From Arenicola marina (lineage: Eukaryota; Annelida; Polychaeta; Arenicolidae), in contig OZ025263.1 of assembly GCA_964019135.1 (NCBI GenBank), positions 32,900,133-32,964,132 of the forward strand: 64,000 nucleotides of DNA, written 5' to 3'. Numbering within the stretch: the stretch's first letter is position 1; each line of letters starts with the position of its first letter. A program made the translations under genes and the position numbers. This document shows positions 12,701-27,700 of the stretch, piece after piece. Under the pieces are notes generated by a model. The model saw only the letters and a list, made by a program, of their open reading frames with translations. It ran no database searches and was not told where the DNA came from.

Positions 12701-15700
12701 CCTTATCTCACCATTATAGTACCAAGTACCACCAGTGTGAGCAGTGCAAGCACCATCTCGGAGAGCACCACAAGTGTAACTACTCCAACAACACTCTCTG
12801 AATCTACGAGCACGGTGACCAGTCAGACCACAACAACACCGACAACTGTGACGGCCACAACCAGTGAGTCTAGCACAAGTAAGTAATGTTTATTGATATT
12901 CGTTGACTTTATTTATATGCAAACAACTATACGCGCGTTCAATCATTTCTGATGAATTCTACCAGTCTTTGCTTGTACATTTTTCATCGCATTATACTCT
13001 TATTTTCATTACTACCGGTGACTGTTTTCTTGATGGTCGTAACGAAATAACTTTCTCCCCGTGGTAGTACCAAGTACCACCAGTGTGAGCAGTGCAAGTA
13101 CCATCTCGGAGAGCACATCAAGTGTGACCACTCCAACAACGGTATCTGAATCCACGAGCACCGTGACCAGTCAGACCACAACAACACCAACAACTGTGAC
13201 GCCCACAACCAGTGAGTCGAGCACAAGTAAGTATCGTCCTAATGGTTTTGGTTGCCTTATAGTTGATGTACGTACGATAATGCTGAACAATGTAAGCAAC
13301 CCTTTAGAAATTAAACCATTCACTGTCTATAACCTGTTATGTGTACATGTGTGCAATATGTCGATATGAATGTGTCGTTAATGATATTAACGTTTCCTTC
13401 TGCATCGTTACAGAGACAAGAAGGACCCATTTGAAAATTCCACCCGAGTATATTGCGTGGCGATTGTGGAATCGTTAATTGCATCGTTTTCTCTTTATGT
13501 ATTGATGTGGGGTGTTTCCCCGGTAATGTTGACACTTATTTTGTCCTCTGTGATAGGGTCAAGAAGCGGAAATTGGTGTATTCCGCCCGTGCCGATTTCC
13601 TTTCCTCTATTGTTGTGTTTATTGTGTTATGTGCTATGTGCTAGTGATCTTTGATGTTTACGTGAACATGTTAACGTTTGCTACCATCCAGTATTGGCGC
13701 CAAGTCCCGTCGGAGTGAGTGCAACGCACTAAAACCGGTGATGCCCGGGATAATGTTCTATGTTGATTGTCCGTGGCTTTTTACATGACGACATTAACAT
13801 TCATTTTTCCTCCACAGAAAGTACCATGGACCATGAGTTTGGGCATTCCAGTTCAACACGCACAATGTCGGCAGTAGCCATTTTGATCGCACTGTATTTC
13901 TTTCCCCTGATGTTTGATCTACTGTTTCATTGATGACGTTAATTTCTCCTTATCTCACCATTATAGTACCAAGTACCACCAGTGTGAGCAGTGCAAGCAC
14001 CATCTCGGAGAGCACCACAAGTGTAACTACTCCAACAACACTCTCTGAATCTACGAGCACGGTGACCAGTCAGACCACAACAACACCGACAACTGTGACG
14101 GCCACAACCAGTGAGTCGAGCACAAGTAAGTACATGTCTATTGATATTAGTTGACTTTATTTATATGCAAACAACCATACGCGCGTTCAATAATTTCTGA
14201 TGAATTTTACCAGTCTTTGCTTGTAACTTTTTCATCGCATTATACTCTTATTTTCATTACTTTCGGTGGCGGTTTTCTTGATGTTCGTAACGAAATAATG
14301 TTCTCCCCGTGGTAGTACCAAGTACCACCAGTGTGAGCAGTGCAAGTACCATCTCGGAGAGCACAACAAGTGTGACCACTCCAACAACGGTATCTGAATC
14401 CACGAGCACCGTGACCAGTCAGACCACAACAACACCAACAACTGTGACGCCCACAACCAGTGAGTCGAGCACAAGTAAGTATCGTCCTAATGGTTTTGGT
14501 TGCCTTATAGTTGATGTACGTACGATAATTCTGAACAATGTAAGCAACCCCTTAGAAATTAAACCATTCACCGTCTATAACCTGTTATGTGTACATGTGT
14601 GCAATATGTCGATATGAATGTGTCGTTAATGATATTAACGTTTCCTTCTGCATCGTTACAGAGACAAGAAGGACCTATTTGAAAATTCCATCCAAGTATA
14701 TTGCGTGCCGATTGTGGAATCGTTAATTGCATCGTGTTCTCTTTATGTATTGATGTGGGGTGTTTCTCCGGTAATGTTGACTTTTGTTTTATCCTCTGTG
14801 ATCGGGTCAAGAAGCGGAAATTGGTGTATTTCGCCCGTGCCGATTTCCTTTCCCCTATTATTATGTTTATTTTCTTTAATGTGCTATGTGTTAGTGATCT
14901 TTGATGTTTACGTGAACATGTTAACGTTTGCTCCCATCCAGTATTGGCGCCAAGTCCCGTCGGAGTGAGTGTAACGCACTAAAACCGGTGATGCCCGGGA
15001 TAATGCTCTATGTTGATTGTCCGTGGCTTTTCACATGACGATATTAACATTCATTTTTCCTCGCAGAAAGTACCAGGGACCATGAGTTTGGGCATTCCAG
15101 TTCAACACGCACAATGTCGGCAGTAGCCATTTTGATCGCACTGTATTTCTTTCCCCTGATGTTTGATCTACTGTTTCATTGATGACGTTAATTTCTCCTT
15201 ATCTCACCATTATAGTACCAAGTACCACCAGTGTGAGCAGTGCAAGCACCATCTCGGAGAGCACCACAAGTGTAACTACTCCAACAACACTCTCTGAATC
15301 TACGAGCACGGTGACCAGTCAGACCACAACAACACCGACAACTGTGACGGCCACAACCAGTGAGTCGAGCACAAGTAAGTACATGTCTATTGATATTCGT
15401 TGACTTTATTTATATGCAAACAACTATACGCGCGTTCAATCATTTCTGATGAATTTTACCAGTCTTTGCTTGTAACTTTTTCATCGCATTATACTCTTAT
15501 TTTCATTACTTTCGGTGGCGGTTTTCTTGATGTTCGTAACGAAATAATGTTCTCCCCGTGGTAGTACCAAGTACCACCAGTGTGAGCAGTGCAAGTACCA
15601 TCTCGGAGAGCACAACAAGTGTGACCACTCCAACAACGGTATCTGAATCCACGAGCACCGTGACCAGTCAGACCACAACAACACCAACAACTGTGACGCC

Positions 15701-18700
15701 CACAACCAGTGAGTCGAGCACAAGTAAGTATCGTCCTAATGGTTTTGGTTGCCTTATAGTTGATGTAAGTACGATAATTTTGAACAATGTAAGCAATCCC
15801 TTAGAAATTAAACCATTCACGGTCTATAACCTGTTATGTGTACATGCGTGCAATATGTTGATATGAATGTGTCGTTAATGATATTAACGTTTCCTTCTGC
15901 ATCGTTACAGAGAAAAGAAGGACCCATTTGAAAATTCCACCCAAGTATATTGCGTGCCGATTGTGGAATCGTTAATTGCATCGTGTTCTCTTTATGTATT
16001 GATGTGGGATGTTTCCCCGGTAATGTTGACACTTATTTTATCCTTTGTGATAGGGTCAAGAAGCGGAAATTGGTGTATTCCGCCCGTGCTGATTTTCTTT
16101 CCCCTATTATTGTGTTTATTGTGTTATGTGCTATGTGTTAGTGATCTTCGATGTTTACGTGAACATGTTAACGTTTGCTCCCATCCAGTATTGGCGCCAA
16201 GTCCCGTCGGAGTGAGTGTAACGCACTAAAACCGGTGATGCCCGGGATAATGCTCTATGTTGATTGTCCGTGGCTTTTTACATGACGATATTAACATTCA
16301 TTTTTCCTCCACAGAAAGTACCATGTACCGTGAGTTTGGGCATTCCAGTTCAACACGCACAATGTCGGCAATAGCCATTTTGATCGCACTGTATTTCTTT
16401 CCCCTGATGTTTGATCTACTGTTTCATTGATGACGTTAATTTCTCCTTATCTCACCATTATAGTACCAAGTACCACCAGTGTGAGCAGTGCAAGCACCAT
16501 CTCGGAGAGCACCACAAGTGTAACTACTCCAACAACACTCTCTGAATCTACGAGCACAGTGACCAGTCAGACCACAACAACACCGACAACTGTGACGGCC
16601 ACAACCAGTGAGTCGAGCACAAGTAAGTACACGTCTATTGATATTCGTTGACTTTATTTATATGCAAACAACTATACGCGCGTTCAATCATTTCTGATGA
16701 ATTCTACCAGTCTTTGCTTGTACATTTTTCATCGTATTATACTCTTATTTTCATTACTACCGGTGACTGTTTTCTTGATGGTCGTAACGAAATAACTTTC
16801 TCCCCGTGGTAGTACCAAGTACCACCAGTGTGAGCAGTGCAAGTACCATCTCGGAGAGCACAACAAGTGTGACCACTCCAACAACGGTATATGAATCCAC
16901 GAGCACCGTGACCAGTCAGACCACAACAACACCAACAACTGTGACGCCCACAACCAGTGAGTCGAGCACAAGTAAGTATCGTCCTAATGGTTTTGGTTGC
17001 CTTATAGTTGATGTACGTACGATAATTCTGAACAATGTAAGCAACCCCTTAGAGATTAAACCATTCACCGTCTATAACCTGTTATGTGTACCTGTGTGCA
17101 ATATGTCGATATGAATGTGTCGTTAATGATATTAACGTTTCCTTCTGCATCGTTACAGAGACAAGAAGGACCTATTTGAAAATTCCATCCAAGTATATTG
17201 CGTGCCGATTGTGGAATCATTAATTGCATCGTGTTCTCTTTATGTATTGATGTGGTCTGTTTCCCCGGTAATGTTGACACTTATGTTATCCTCTGTGATA
17301 GGGTCAAGAAGCGGAAATTGGTGTATTCCGCCCGTGCCGATTTCCTTTCCCCTACTATTGTGTTTATTGTGTTATGTGCTATGTGTTAGTGATCTTTGAT
17401 GTTTACGTGAACATGTTAACGTTTGCTCCCATCCAGTGTTGGCGCCAAGTCCCGTCGGAATGAGTGTAACGCTCGAAAACCGGTGATGCCCGGGATAATG
17501 CTCATATGTTGATTGTCCGTGGCTTTTTACATGACGATATTAACATTCATTTTTCCTCCACAGAAAGTACCATGGACCATGAGTTTGGGCATTCCAGTTC
17601 AACACGCACAATGTCGGCAGTAGCCATTTTGATCGCACTGTATTTCTTTCCCCTGATGTTTGATCTACTGTTTCATTGATGACGTTAATTTCTCCTTATC
17701 TCACCATTATAGTACCAAGTACCACCAGTGTGAGCAGTGCAAGCACCATCTCGGAGAGCACCACAAGTGTAACTACTCCAACAACACTCTCTGAATCTAC
17801 GAGCACGGTGACCAGTCAGACCACAACAACACCGACAACTGTGACGGCCACAACCAGTGAGTCTAGCACAAGTAAGTAATGTTTATTGATATTCGTTGAC
17901 TTTATTTATATGCAAACAACTATACGCGCGTTCAATCATTTCTGATGAATTCTACCAGTCTTTGCTTGTACATTTTTCATCGCATTATACTCTTATTTTC
18001 ATTACTACCGGTGACTGTTTTCTTGATGGTCGTAACGAAATAACTTTCTCCCCGTGGTAGTACCAAGTACCACCAGTGTGAGCAGTGCAAGTACCATCTC
18101 GGAGAGCACAACAAGTGTGACCACTCCAACAACGGTATCTGAATCCACGAGCACCGTGACCAGTCAGACCACAACAACACCAACAACTGTGACGCCCACA
18201 ACCAGTGAGTCGAGCACAAGTAAGTATCGTCCTAATGGTTTTGGTTGCCTTATAGTTGATGTACGCACGATAATGCTGAACAATGTAAGCAACCCTTTAG
18301 AAATTAAACCATTCACTGTCTATAACCTGTTATGTGTACATGTGTGCAATATGTCGATATGAATGTGTCGTTAATGATATTAACGTTTCCTTCTGCATCG
18401 TTACAGAGACAAGAAGGACCCATTTGAAAATTCCACCCGAGTATATTGCGTGGCGATTGTGGAATCGTTAATTGCATCGTTTTCTCTTTATGTATTGATG
18501 TGGGGTGTTTCCCCGGTAATGTTGACACTTATTTTGTCCTCTGTGATAGGGTCAAGAAGCGGAAATTGGTGTATTCCGCCCGTGCCGATTTCCTTTCCTC
18601 TATTGTTGTGTTTATTGTGTTATGTGCTATGTGCTAGTGATCTTTGATGTTTACGTGAACATGTTAACGTTTGCTACCATCCAGTATTGGCGCCAAGTCC

Positions 18701-21700
18701 CGTCGGAGTGAGTGCAACGCACTAAAACCGGTGATGCCCGGGATAATGTTCTATGTTGATTGTCCGTGGCTTTTTACATGACGACATTAACATTCATTTT
18801 TCCTCCACAGAAAGTACCATGGACCATGAGTTTGGGCATTCCAGTTCAACACGCACAATGTCGGCAGTAGCCATTTTGATCGCACTGTATTTCTTTCCCC
18901 TGATGTTTGATCTACTGTTTCATTGATGACGTTAATTTCTCCTTATCTCACCATTATAGTACCAAGTACCACCAGTGTGAGCAGTGCAAGCACCATCTCG
19001 GAGAGCACCACAAGTGTAACTACTCCAACAACACTCTCTGAATCTACGAGCACGGTGACCAGTCAGACCACAACAACACCGACAACTGTGACGGCCACAA
19101 CCAGTGAGTCGAGCACAAGTAAGTACATGTCTATTGATATTAGTTGACTTTATTTATATGCAAACAACCATACGCGCGTTCAATAATTTCTGATGAATTT
19201 TACCAGTCTTTGCTTGTAACTTTTTCATCGCATTATACTCTTATTTTCATTACTTTCGGTGGCGGTTTTCTTGATGGTCGTAACGAAATAATGTTCTCCC
19301 CGTGGTAGTACCAAGTACCACCAGTGTGAGCAGTGCAAGTACCATCTCGGAGAGCACAACAAGTGTGACCACTCCAACAACGGTATCTGAATCCACGAGC
19401 ACCGTGACCAGTCAGACCACAACAACACCAGCAACTGTGACGCCCACAACCAGTGAGTCGAGCACAAGTAAGTATCGTCCTAATGGTTTTGGTTGCCTTA
19501 TAGTTGATGTACGTACGATAATTCTGAACAATGTAAGCAACCCCTTAGAAATTAAACCATTCACCGTCTATAACCTGTTATGTGTACATGTGTGCAATAT
19601 GTCGATATGAATGTGTCGTTAATGATATTAACGTTTCCTTCTGCATCGTTACAGAGACAAGAAGGACCTATTTGAAAATTCCATCCAAGTATATTGCGTG
19701 CCGATTGTGGAATCGTTAATTGCATCGTGTTCTCTTTATGTATTGATGTGGGGTGTTTCTCCGGTAATGTTGACACTTGTTTTATCCTCTGTGATAGGGT
19801 CAAGAAGCGGAAATTGGTGTATTTCGCCTGTGCCGATTTCCTTTCCACTATTATTATGTTTATTTTCTTTAATGTGCTATGTGTTAGTGATCTTTTATGT
19901 TTACGTGAACATGTTAACGTTTGCTCCCATCCAGTATTGGCGCCAAGTCCCGTCGGAGTGAGTGTAACGCACTAAAACCGGTGATGCCCGGGATAATGCT
20001 CTATGTTGATTGTCCGTGGCTTTTCACATGACGATATTAACATTCATTTTTCCTCGCAGAAAGTACCAGGGACCATGAGTTTGGGCATTCCAGTTCAACA
20101 CGCACAATGTCGGCAGTAGCCATTTTGATCGCACTGTATTTCTTTCCCCTGATGTTTGATCTACTGTTTCATTGATGACGTTAATTTCTCCTTATCTCAC
20201 CATTATAGTACCAAGTACCACCAGTGTGAGCAGTGCAAGCACCATCTCGGAGAGCACCACAAGTGTAACTACTCCAACAACACTCTCTGAATCTACGAGC
20301 ACGGTGACCAGTCAGACCACAACAACACCGACAACTGTGACGGCCACAACCAGTGAGTCGAGCACAAGTAAGTACATGTCTATTGATATTCGTTGACTTT
20401 ATTTATATGCAAACAACTATACGCGCGTTCAATCATTTCTGATGAATTTTACCAGTCTTTGCTTGTAACTTTTTCATCGCATTATACTCTTATTTTCATT
20501 ACTTTCGGTGGCGGTTTTCTTGATGTTCGTAACGAAATAATGTTCTCCCCGTGGTAGTACCAAGTACCACCAGTGTGAGCAGTGCAAGTACCATCTCGGA
20601 GAGCACAACAAGTGTGACCACTCCAACAACGGTATCTGAATCCACGAGCACCGTGACCAGTCAGACCACAACAACACCAACAACTGTGACGCCCACAACC
20701 AGTGAGTCGAGCACAAGTAAGTAACGTCCTAATGGTTTTGGTTGCCTTATAGTTGATGTACGTACGATAATTCTGAACAATGTAAGCAACCCCTTAGAAA
20801 TTAAACCATTCACCGTCTATAACCTGTTATGTGTACATGTGTGCAATATGTCAATATGAATGTGTCGTTAATGATATTAACGTTTCCTTCTGCATCGTTA
20901 CAGATACAAGAAGGACCTATTTGAAAATTCCATCCAAGTATATTGCGTGCCGATTGTGGAATCGTTACTTGCATCGTGTTCTCTTTATGTATTGATGTGG
21001 GGTGTTTCTCCGGTAATGTTGACACTTGTTTTATCCTCTGTGATAGGGTCAAGAAGCGGAAATTGGTGTATTTTGCTCGTGCCGATTTCCTTTCCCCTAT
21101 TATTATGTTTATTGTGTTTAATGTGCTATGTGTTAGTGATCTTTGATGTTTACGTGAACATGTTAACGTTTGCTCCCATCCAGTATTGGCGCCAAGTCCC
21201 GTCGGAGTGAGTGTAACGCACTAAAACCGGTGATGCCCGGGATAATGCTATATGTTGATTGTCCGTGGCTTTTTACATGACGATATTAACATTCATTTTT
21301 CCTCCACAGAAAGTATCATGGACCATGATATTGGGCATTCCAGTTCAACACGCACAATGTCGGCAGTAGCCATTTTGATCGCACTGTGATTCTTTCCCCT
21401 GATGTTTGATCTACTGTTTCATTGATGACGTTAATTTCTTATCTCACCATTATAGTACCAAGTACCACCAGTGTGAGCAGTGCAAGCACCATCTCGGAGA
21501 GCACCACAAGTGTAACTACTCCAACAACACTCTCTGAATCTACGAGCACGGTGACCAGTCAGACCACAACAACACCGACAACTGTGACGGCCACAACCAG
21601 TGAGTCGAGCACAAGTAAGTACATTATTGATATTCGTTGACTTTATTTATATGCCAACAACTATACGCGCGTTCAATCATTTCTGATGAATTTTACCAGT

Positions 21701-24700
21701 CTTTGCTTGTAACTTTTTCATCGCATTATACTCTTATTTTCATTACTTTCGGTGACGGTTTTCTTGATGGTCGTAACGAAATAATGTTCTCCCCGTGGTA
21801 GTACCAAGTACCACCAGTGTGAGCAGTGCAAGTACCATCTCGGAGAGCACAACAAGTGTGACCACTCCAACAACGGTATCTGAATCCACGAGCACGGTGA
21901 CCAGTCAGACCACAACAACACCGACAACTGTGACGCCCACAACCAGTGAGTCGAGCACAAGTAAGTATCGTCCTAATGGTTTTGGTTGCCTTATAGTTGA
22001 TGTACGTACGATAATGCTGAACAATGTAAGCAACCCCTTAGAAATTAAACCATTCACCGTCTATAACCTGTTATGTGTACATGTGTGCAATATGTCGATA
22101 TGAATGTGTCGTTAATGATATTAACGTTTCCTTCTGCATCGTTACAGAGACAAGAAGGACCCATTTGAAAATTCCACCCAAGTATATTGCGTGTCGACTG
22201 TGGAATCGTTAATTGCATCGTGTTCTTTTTACGTATTGATGTGGGGTGTTTCCACGGTAATGTTGACACTTATTTTATCCTCTGTGATAGGGTCAAGAAG
22301 CGGAAATTGGTGTATTCCGCCCGTGCCGATTTCCTCTCCCCTATTATTGTGTTTATTGTGTTATGTGCTATGTGTTAGTGATCTTTGATGTTTACGTGAA
22401 CATGTTAACGTTTGCTACCATCCAGTATTGGCGCCAAGTCCCGTCGGAGTGAGTGCAACGCACTAAAACAGGTGATGCCCGGGATAATGCTCTATGTTGA
22501 TTGTCCGTGGCTTTTTACATGACGATATTAACATTCATTTTTCCTCCACAGAAAGTACCATGGACCATGAGTTTGGGCATTCCAGTTCAACACGCACAAT
22601 GTCGGCAGTAGCCAGTTTGATCGCACTGTATTTCTTTCCCCTGATGTTTGATCTACTGTTTCATTGATGACGTTAATTTATCCTTATCTCACCATTATAG
22701 TACCAAGTACCACCAGTGTGAGCAGTGCAAGCACCATCTCGGAGAGCACCACAAGTGTAACTACTCCAACAACACTCTCTGAATCTACGAGCACGGTGAC
22801 CAGTCAGACCACAACAACACCGACAACTGTGACGGCCACAACCAGTGAGTCGAGCACAAGTAAGTACATGTCTATTGATATTCGTTGACTTTATTTATAT
22901 GCAAACAACTATACGCGCGTCCAATCATTTCTGATGAATTTTACCAGTCTTTGCTTGTAACTTTTTCATCGCATTATACTCTTATTTTCATTACTTTCGG
23001 TGACGGTTTCCTTGATGGTCGTAACGAAATAATGTTCTCCCCGTGGTAGCACCAAGTACCACCAGTGTGAGCAGTGCAAGTACCATCTCGGAGAGCACAA
23101 CAAGTGTGACCACTCCAACAACGGTATCTGAATCCACGAGCACCGTGACCAGTCAGACCACAACAACACCAACAACTGTGACGCCCACAACCAGTGAGTC
23201 GAGCACAAGTAAGTATCGTCCTAATGGTTTTGGTTGCCTTATAGTTGATGTACGTACGATAATGCTGAACAATGTAAGCAACCCCTTAGAAATTAAACCA
23301 TTCACTGTCTATAACCTGTTATGTGTAAATGCGTGCAATATGTCGATATGAATGTGTCGTTAATGATATTAACGTTTCCTTCTGCATCGTTACAGAGACA
23401 AGAAGGACCCATTTGAAAATTCCACCTAAGTATATTGCGTGTCGACTGTGGAATCGTTAATTGCATCGTGTTCTCTTTACGTATTGATGTGGGGTGTTTC
23501 CCCGGTAATGTTGACACTTATTTTATCCTCTGTGATAAGGTCAAGAAGCGGAAATTGGTGTATTCCGCCCGTGCCGATTTCCTTTCCCCTACTATTGTGT
23601 TTCTTGTGTTATGTGCTATGTGTTAGTGATCTTTGATGTTTACGTGAACATGTTAACGTTTGCTCCCATCCAGTATTGGCGCCAAGTCCCGTCGGAATGA
23701 GTGTAACGCTCGAAAACCGGTGATGCCCGGGATAATGCTCATATGTTGATTGTCCGTGGCTTTTTACATGACGATATTAACATTCATTTTTCCTCCACAG
23801 AAAGTACCATGGACCACGAGTTTGGGCATTCCAGTTCAACAGGCACAATGTCGGCAGTAGCCATTTTGATCGCACTGTATTTCTTTCCCCTGATGTTTGA
23901 TCTGCTCTTTCATTGATGACGTTAATTTCTCCTTATCTCACCATTATAGTACCAAGTACCACCAGTGTGAGCAGTGCAAGCACCATCTCGGAGAGCACCA
24001 CAAGTGTAACTACTCCAACAACACTCTCTGAATCTACGAGCACGGTGACCAGTCAGACCACAACAACACCGACAACTGTGACGGCCACAACCAGTGAGTC
24101 GAGCACAAGTAAGTAATGTTTATTGATATTCGTTGACTTTATTTATATGCAAACAACTATACGCGCGTTCAATCATTTCTGATGAATTCTACCAGTCTTT
24201 GCTTGTACATTTTTCATCGCATTATACTCTTATTTTCATTACTTTCGGTGACGGTTTTCTTGATGTTTGTAACGAAATAATGTTCTCCCCGTGGTAGTAC
24301 CAAGTACCACCAGTGTGAGCAGTGCAAGTACCATCTCGGAGAGCACAACAAGTGTGACCACTCCAACAACGGTATCTGAATCCACGAGCACCGTGACCAG
24401 TCAGACCACAACAACACCAACAACTGTGACGCCCACAACCAGTGAGTCGAGCACAAGTAAGTATCGTCCTAATGGTGTTGGTTGCCTTATAGTTGATGTA
24501 CGTACGATAATGCTGAACAATGTAAGCAACCCCTTAGAAATTAAACCATTCACCGTCTATAACCTGTTATGTGTACATGTGTGCAATATGTCGATATGAA
24601 TGTGTCGTTAATGATATTAACGTTTCCTTCTGCATCGTTACAGAGACAAGAAGGACCCATTTGAAAATTCCACCCGAGTATATTGCGTGGCGATTGTGGA

Positions 24701-27700
24701 ATCGTTAATTGCATCGTTTTCTCTTTATGTATTGATGTGGGGTGTTTCCCCGGTAATGTTGACACTTATTTTATCCCCTGTGATAGGGTCAAGAAGCGGA
24801 AATTGGTGTATTCCGCCCGTGCCGATTTCCTTTCCTCTATTGTTGTGTTTATTGTGTTATGTGCTATGTGCTAGTGATCTTTGATGTTTACGTGAACATG
24901 TTAACGTTTGCTACCATCCAGTATTGGCGCCAAGTCCCGTCGGAGTGAGTGCAACGCACTAAAACAGGTGATGCCCGGGATAATGCTCTATGTTCATTGT
25001 CCGTGGCTTTTTACATGACGATATTAACATTCATTTTTCCTCCACAGAAAGTACCATGGACCATGAGTTTGGGCATTCCAGTTCAACACGCACAATGTCG
25101 GCAGTAGCCATTTTGATCGCACTGTATTTCTTTCCCCTGATGTTTGATCTACTGTTTCATTGATGACGTTAATTTCTCCTTATCTCACCATTATAGTACC
25201 AAGTACCACCAGTGTGAGCAGTGCAAGCACCATCTCGGAGAGCACCACAAGTGTAACTACTCCAACAACACTATCTGAATCTACGAGCACGGTGACCAGT
25301 CAGACCACAACAACACCGACAACTGTGACGGCCACAACCAGTGAGTCGAGCACAAGTAAGTACATTATTGATATTCGTTGACTTTATTTATATGCAAACA
25401 ACTATACGCGCGTTCAATCATTTCTGATGAATTTTACCAGTCTTTGCTTGTAACTTTTTCATCGCATTATACTCTTATTTTCATTACTTTCGGTGACGGT
25501 TTTCTTGATGGTCGTAACGAAATAATGTTCTCCCCGTGGTAGTACCAAGTACCACCAGTGTGAGCAGTGCAAGTACCATCTCGGAGAGCACAACAAGTGT
25601 GACCACTCCAACAACGGTATCTGAATCCACGAGCACCGTGACCAGTCAGACCACAACAACACCAACAACTGTGACGCCCACAACCAGTGAGTCGAGCACA
25701 AGTAAGTATCGTCCTAATGGTTTTGGTTGCCTTATAGTTGATGTACGTACGATAATGCTGAACAATGTAAGCAACCCCTTAGAAATTAAACCATTCACCG
25801 TCTATAACCTGTTATGTGTACATGTGTGCAATAGGTCGATATGAATGTGTCGTTAATGATATTAACGTTTCCTTCTGCATCGTTACATAGACAAGAAGGA
25901 CCCATTTGAAAATTCCACCCAAGTATATTGCGTGTCGACTGTGGAATCGTTAATTGCATCGTGTTCTCTTTACGTATTGATGTGGGGTGTTTCCACGGTA
26001 ATGTTGACACTTATTTTATCCTCTGTGATAGGGTCAAGAAGCGGAAATTGGTGTATTCCGCCCGTGCCGATTTCCTCTCCCCTATTATTGTGTTTATTGT
26101 GTTATGTGCTATGTGTTAGTGATCTTTGATGTTTACGTGAACATGTTAACGTTTGCTACCATCCAGTATTGGCGCCAAGTCCCGTCGGAGTGAGTGCAAC
26201 GCACTAAAACAGGTGATGCCCGGGATAATGCTCTATGTTGATTGTCCGTGGCTTTTTACATGACGATATTAACATTCATTTTTCCTCCACAGAAAGTACC
26301 ATGGACCATGAGTTTGGGCATTCCAGTTCAACACGCACAATGTCGGCAGTAGCCAGTTTGATCGCACTGTATTTCTTTCCCCTGATGTTTGATCTACTGT
26401 TTCATTGATGACGTTAATTTATCCTTATCTCACCATTATAGTACCAAGTACCACCAGTGTGAGCAGTGCAAGCACCATCTCGGAGAGCACCACAAGTGTA
26501 ACTACTCCAACAACACTCTCTGAATCTACGAGCACGGTGACCAGTCAGACCACAACAACACCGACAACTGTGACGGCCACAACCAGTGAGTCGAGCACAA
26601 GTAAGTACATGTCTATTGATATTCGTTGACTTTATTTATATGCAAACAACTATACGCGCGTCCAATCATTTCTGATGAATTTTACCAGTCTTTGCTTGTA
26701 ACTTTTTCATCGCATTATACTCTTATTTTCATTACTTTCGGTGACGGTTTCCTTGATGGTCGTAACGAAATAATGTTCTCCCCGTGGTAGCACCAAGTAC
26801 CACCAGTGTGAGCAGTGCAAGTACCATCTCGGAGAGCACAACAAGTGTGACCACTCCAACAACGGTATCTGAATCCACGAGCACCGTGACCAGTCAGACC
26901 ACAACAACACCAACAACTGTGACGCCCACAACCAGTGAGTCGAGCACAAGTAAGTATCGTCCTAATGGTTTTGGTTGCCTTATAGTTGATGTACGTACGA
27001 TAATGCTGAACAATGTAAGCAACCCCTTAGAAATTAAACCATTCACTGTCTATAACCTGTTATGTGTAAATGCGTGCAATATGTCGATATGAATGTGTCG
27101 TTAATGATATTAACGTTTCCTTCTGCATCGTTACAGAGACAAGAAGGACCCATTTGAAAATTCCACCCAAGTATATTGCGTGTCGACTGTGGAATCGTTA
27201 ATTGCATCGTGTTCTCTTTACGTATTGATGTGGGGTGTTTCCCCGGTAATGTTGACACTTATTTTATCCTCTGTGATAAGGTCAAGAAGCGGAAATTGGT
27301 GTATTCCGCCCGTGCCGATTTCCTTTCCCCTACTATTGTGTTTCTTGTGTTATGTGCTATGTGTTAGTGATCTTTGATGTTTACGTGAACATGTTAACGT
27401 TTGCTCCCATCCAGTATTGGCGCCAAGTCCCGTCGGAATGAGTGTAACGCTCGAAAACCGGTGATGCCCGGGATAATGCTCATATGTTGATTGTCCGTGG
27501 CTTTTTACATGACGATATTAACATTCATTTTTCCTCCACAGAAAGTACCATGGACCACGAGTTTGGGCATTCCAGTTCAACAGGCACAATGTCGGCAGTA
27601 GCCATTTTGATCGCACTGTATTTCTTTCCCCTGATGTTTGATCTGCTCTTTCATTGATGACGTTAATTTCTCCTTATCTCACCATTATAGTACCAAGTAC

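Larger units (their letters stand above)
8974..18959 (+). repeat. Higher-order duplication, 4 units, offset 4,993 bp
   Basis: Units 7-10 (8974-13966) and 11-14 (13967-18959) match unit for unit, with A exons at exactly +4,993 each time. Shared private variants include the tcgcag D acceptor, Tyr-Arg in D, Tyr in B and Val for Ile-type C markers. The few differences (for example agaaaag in C12) show the copies have begun to diverge. The same spacing continues to units 15 and 16. Confidence 0.9.
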
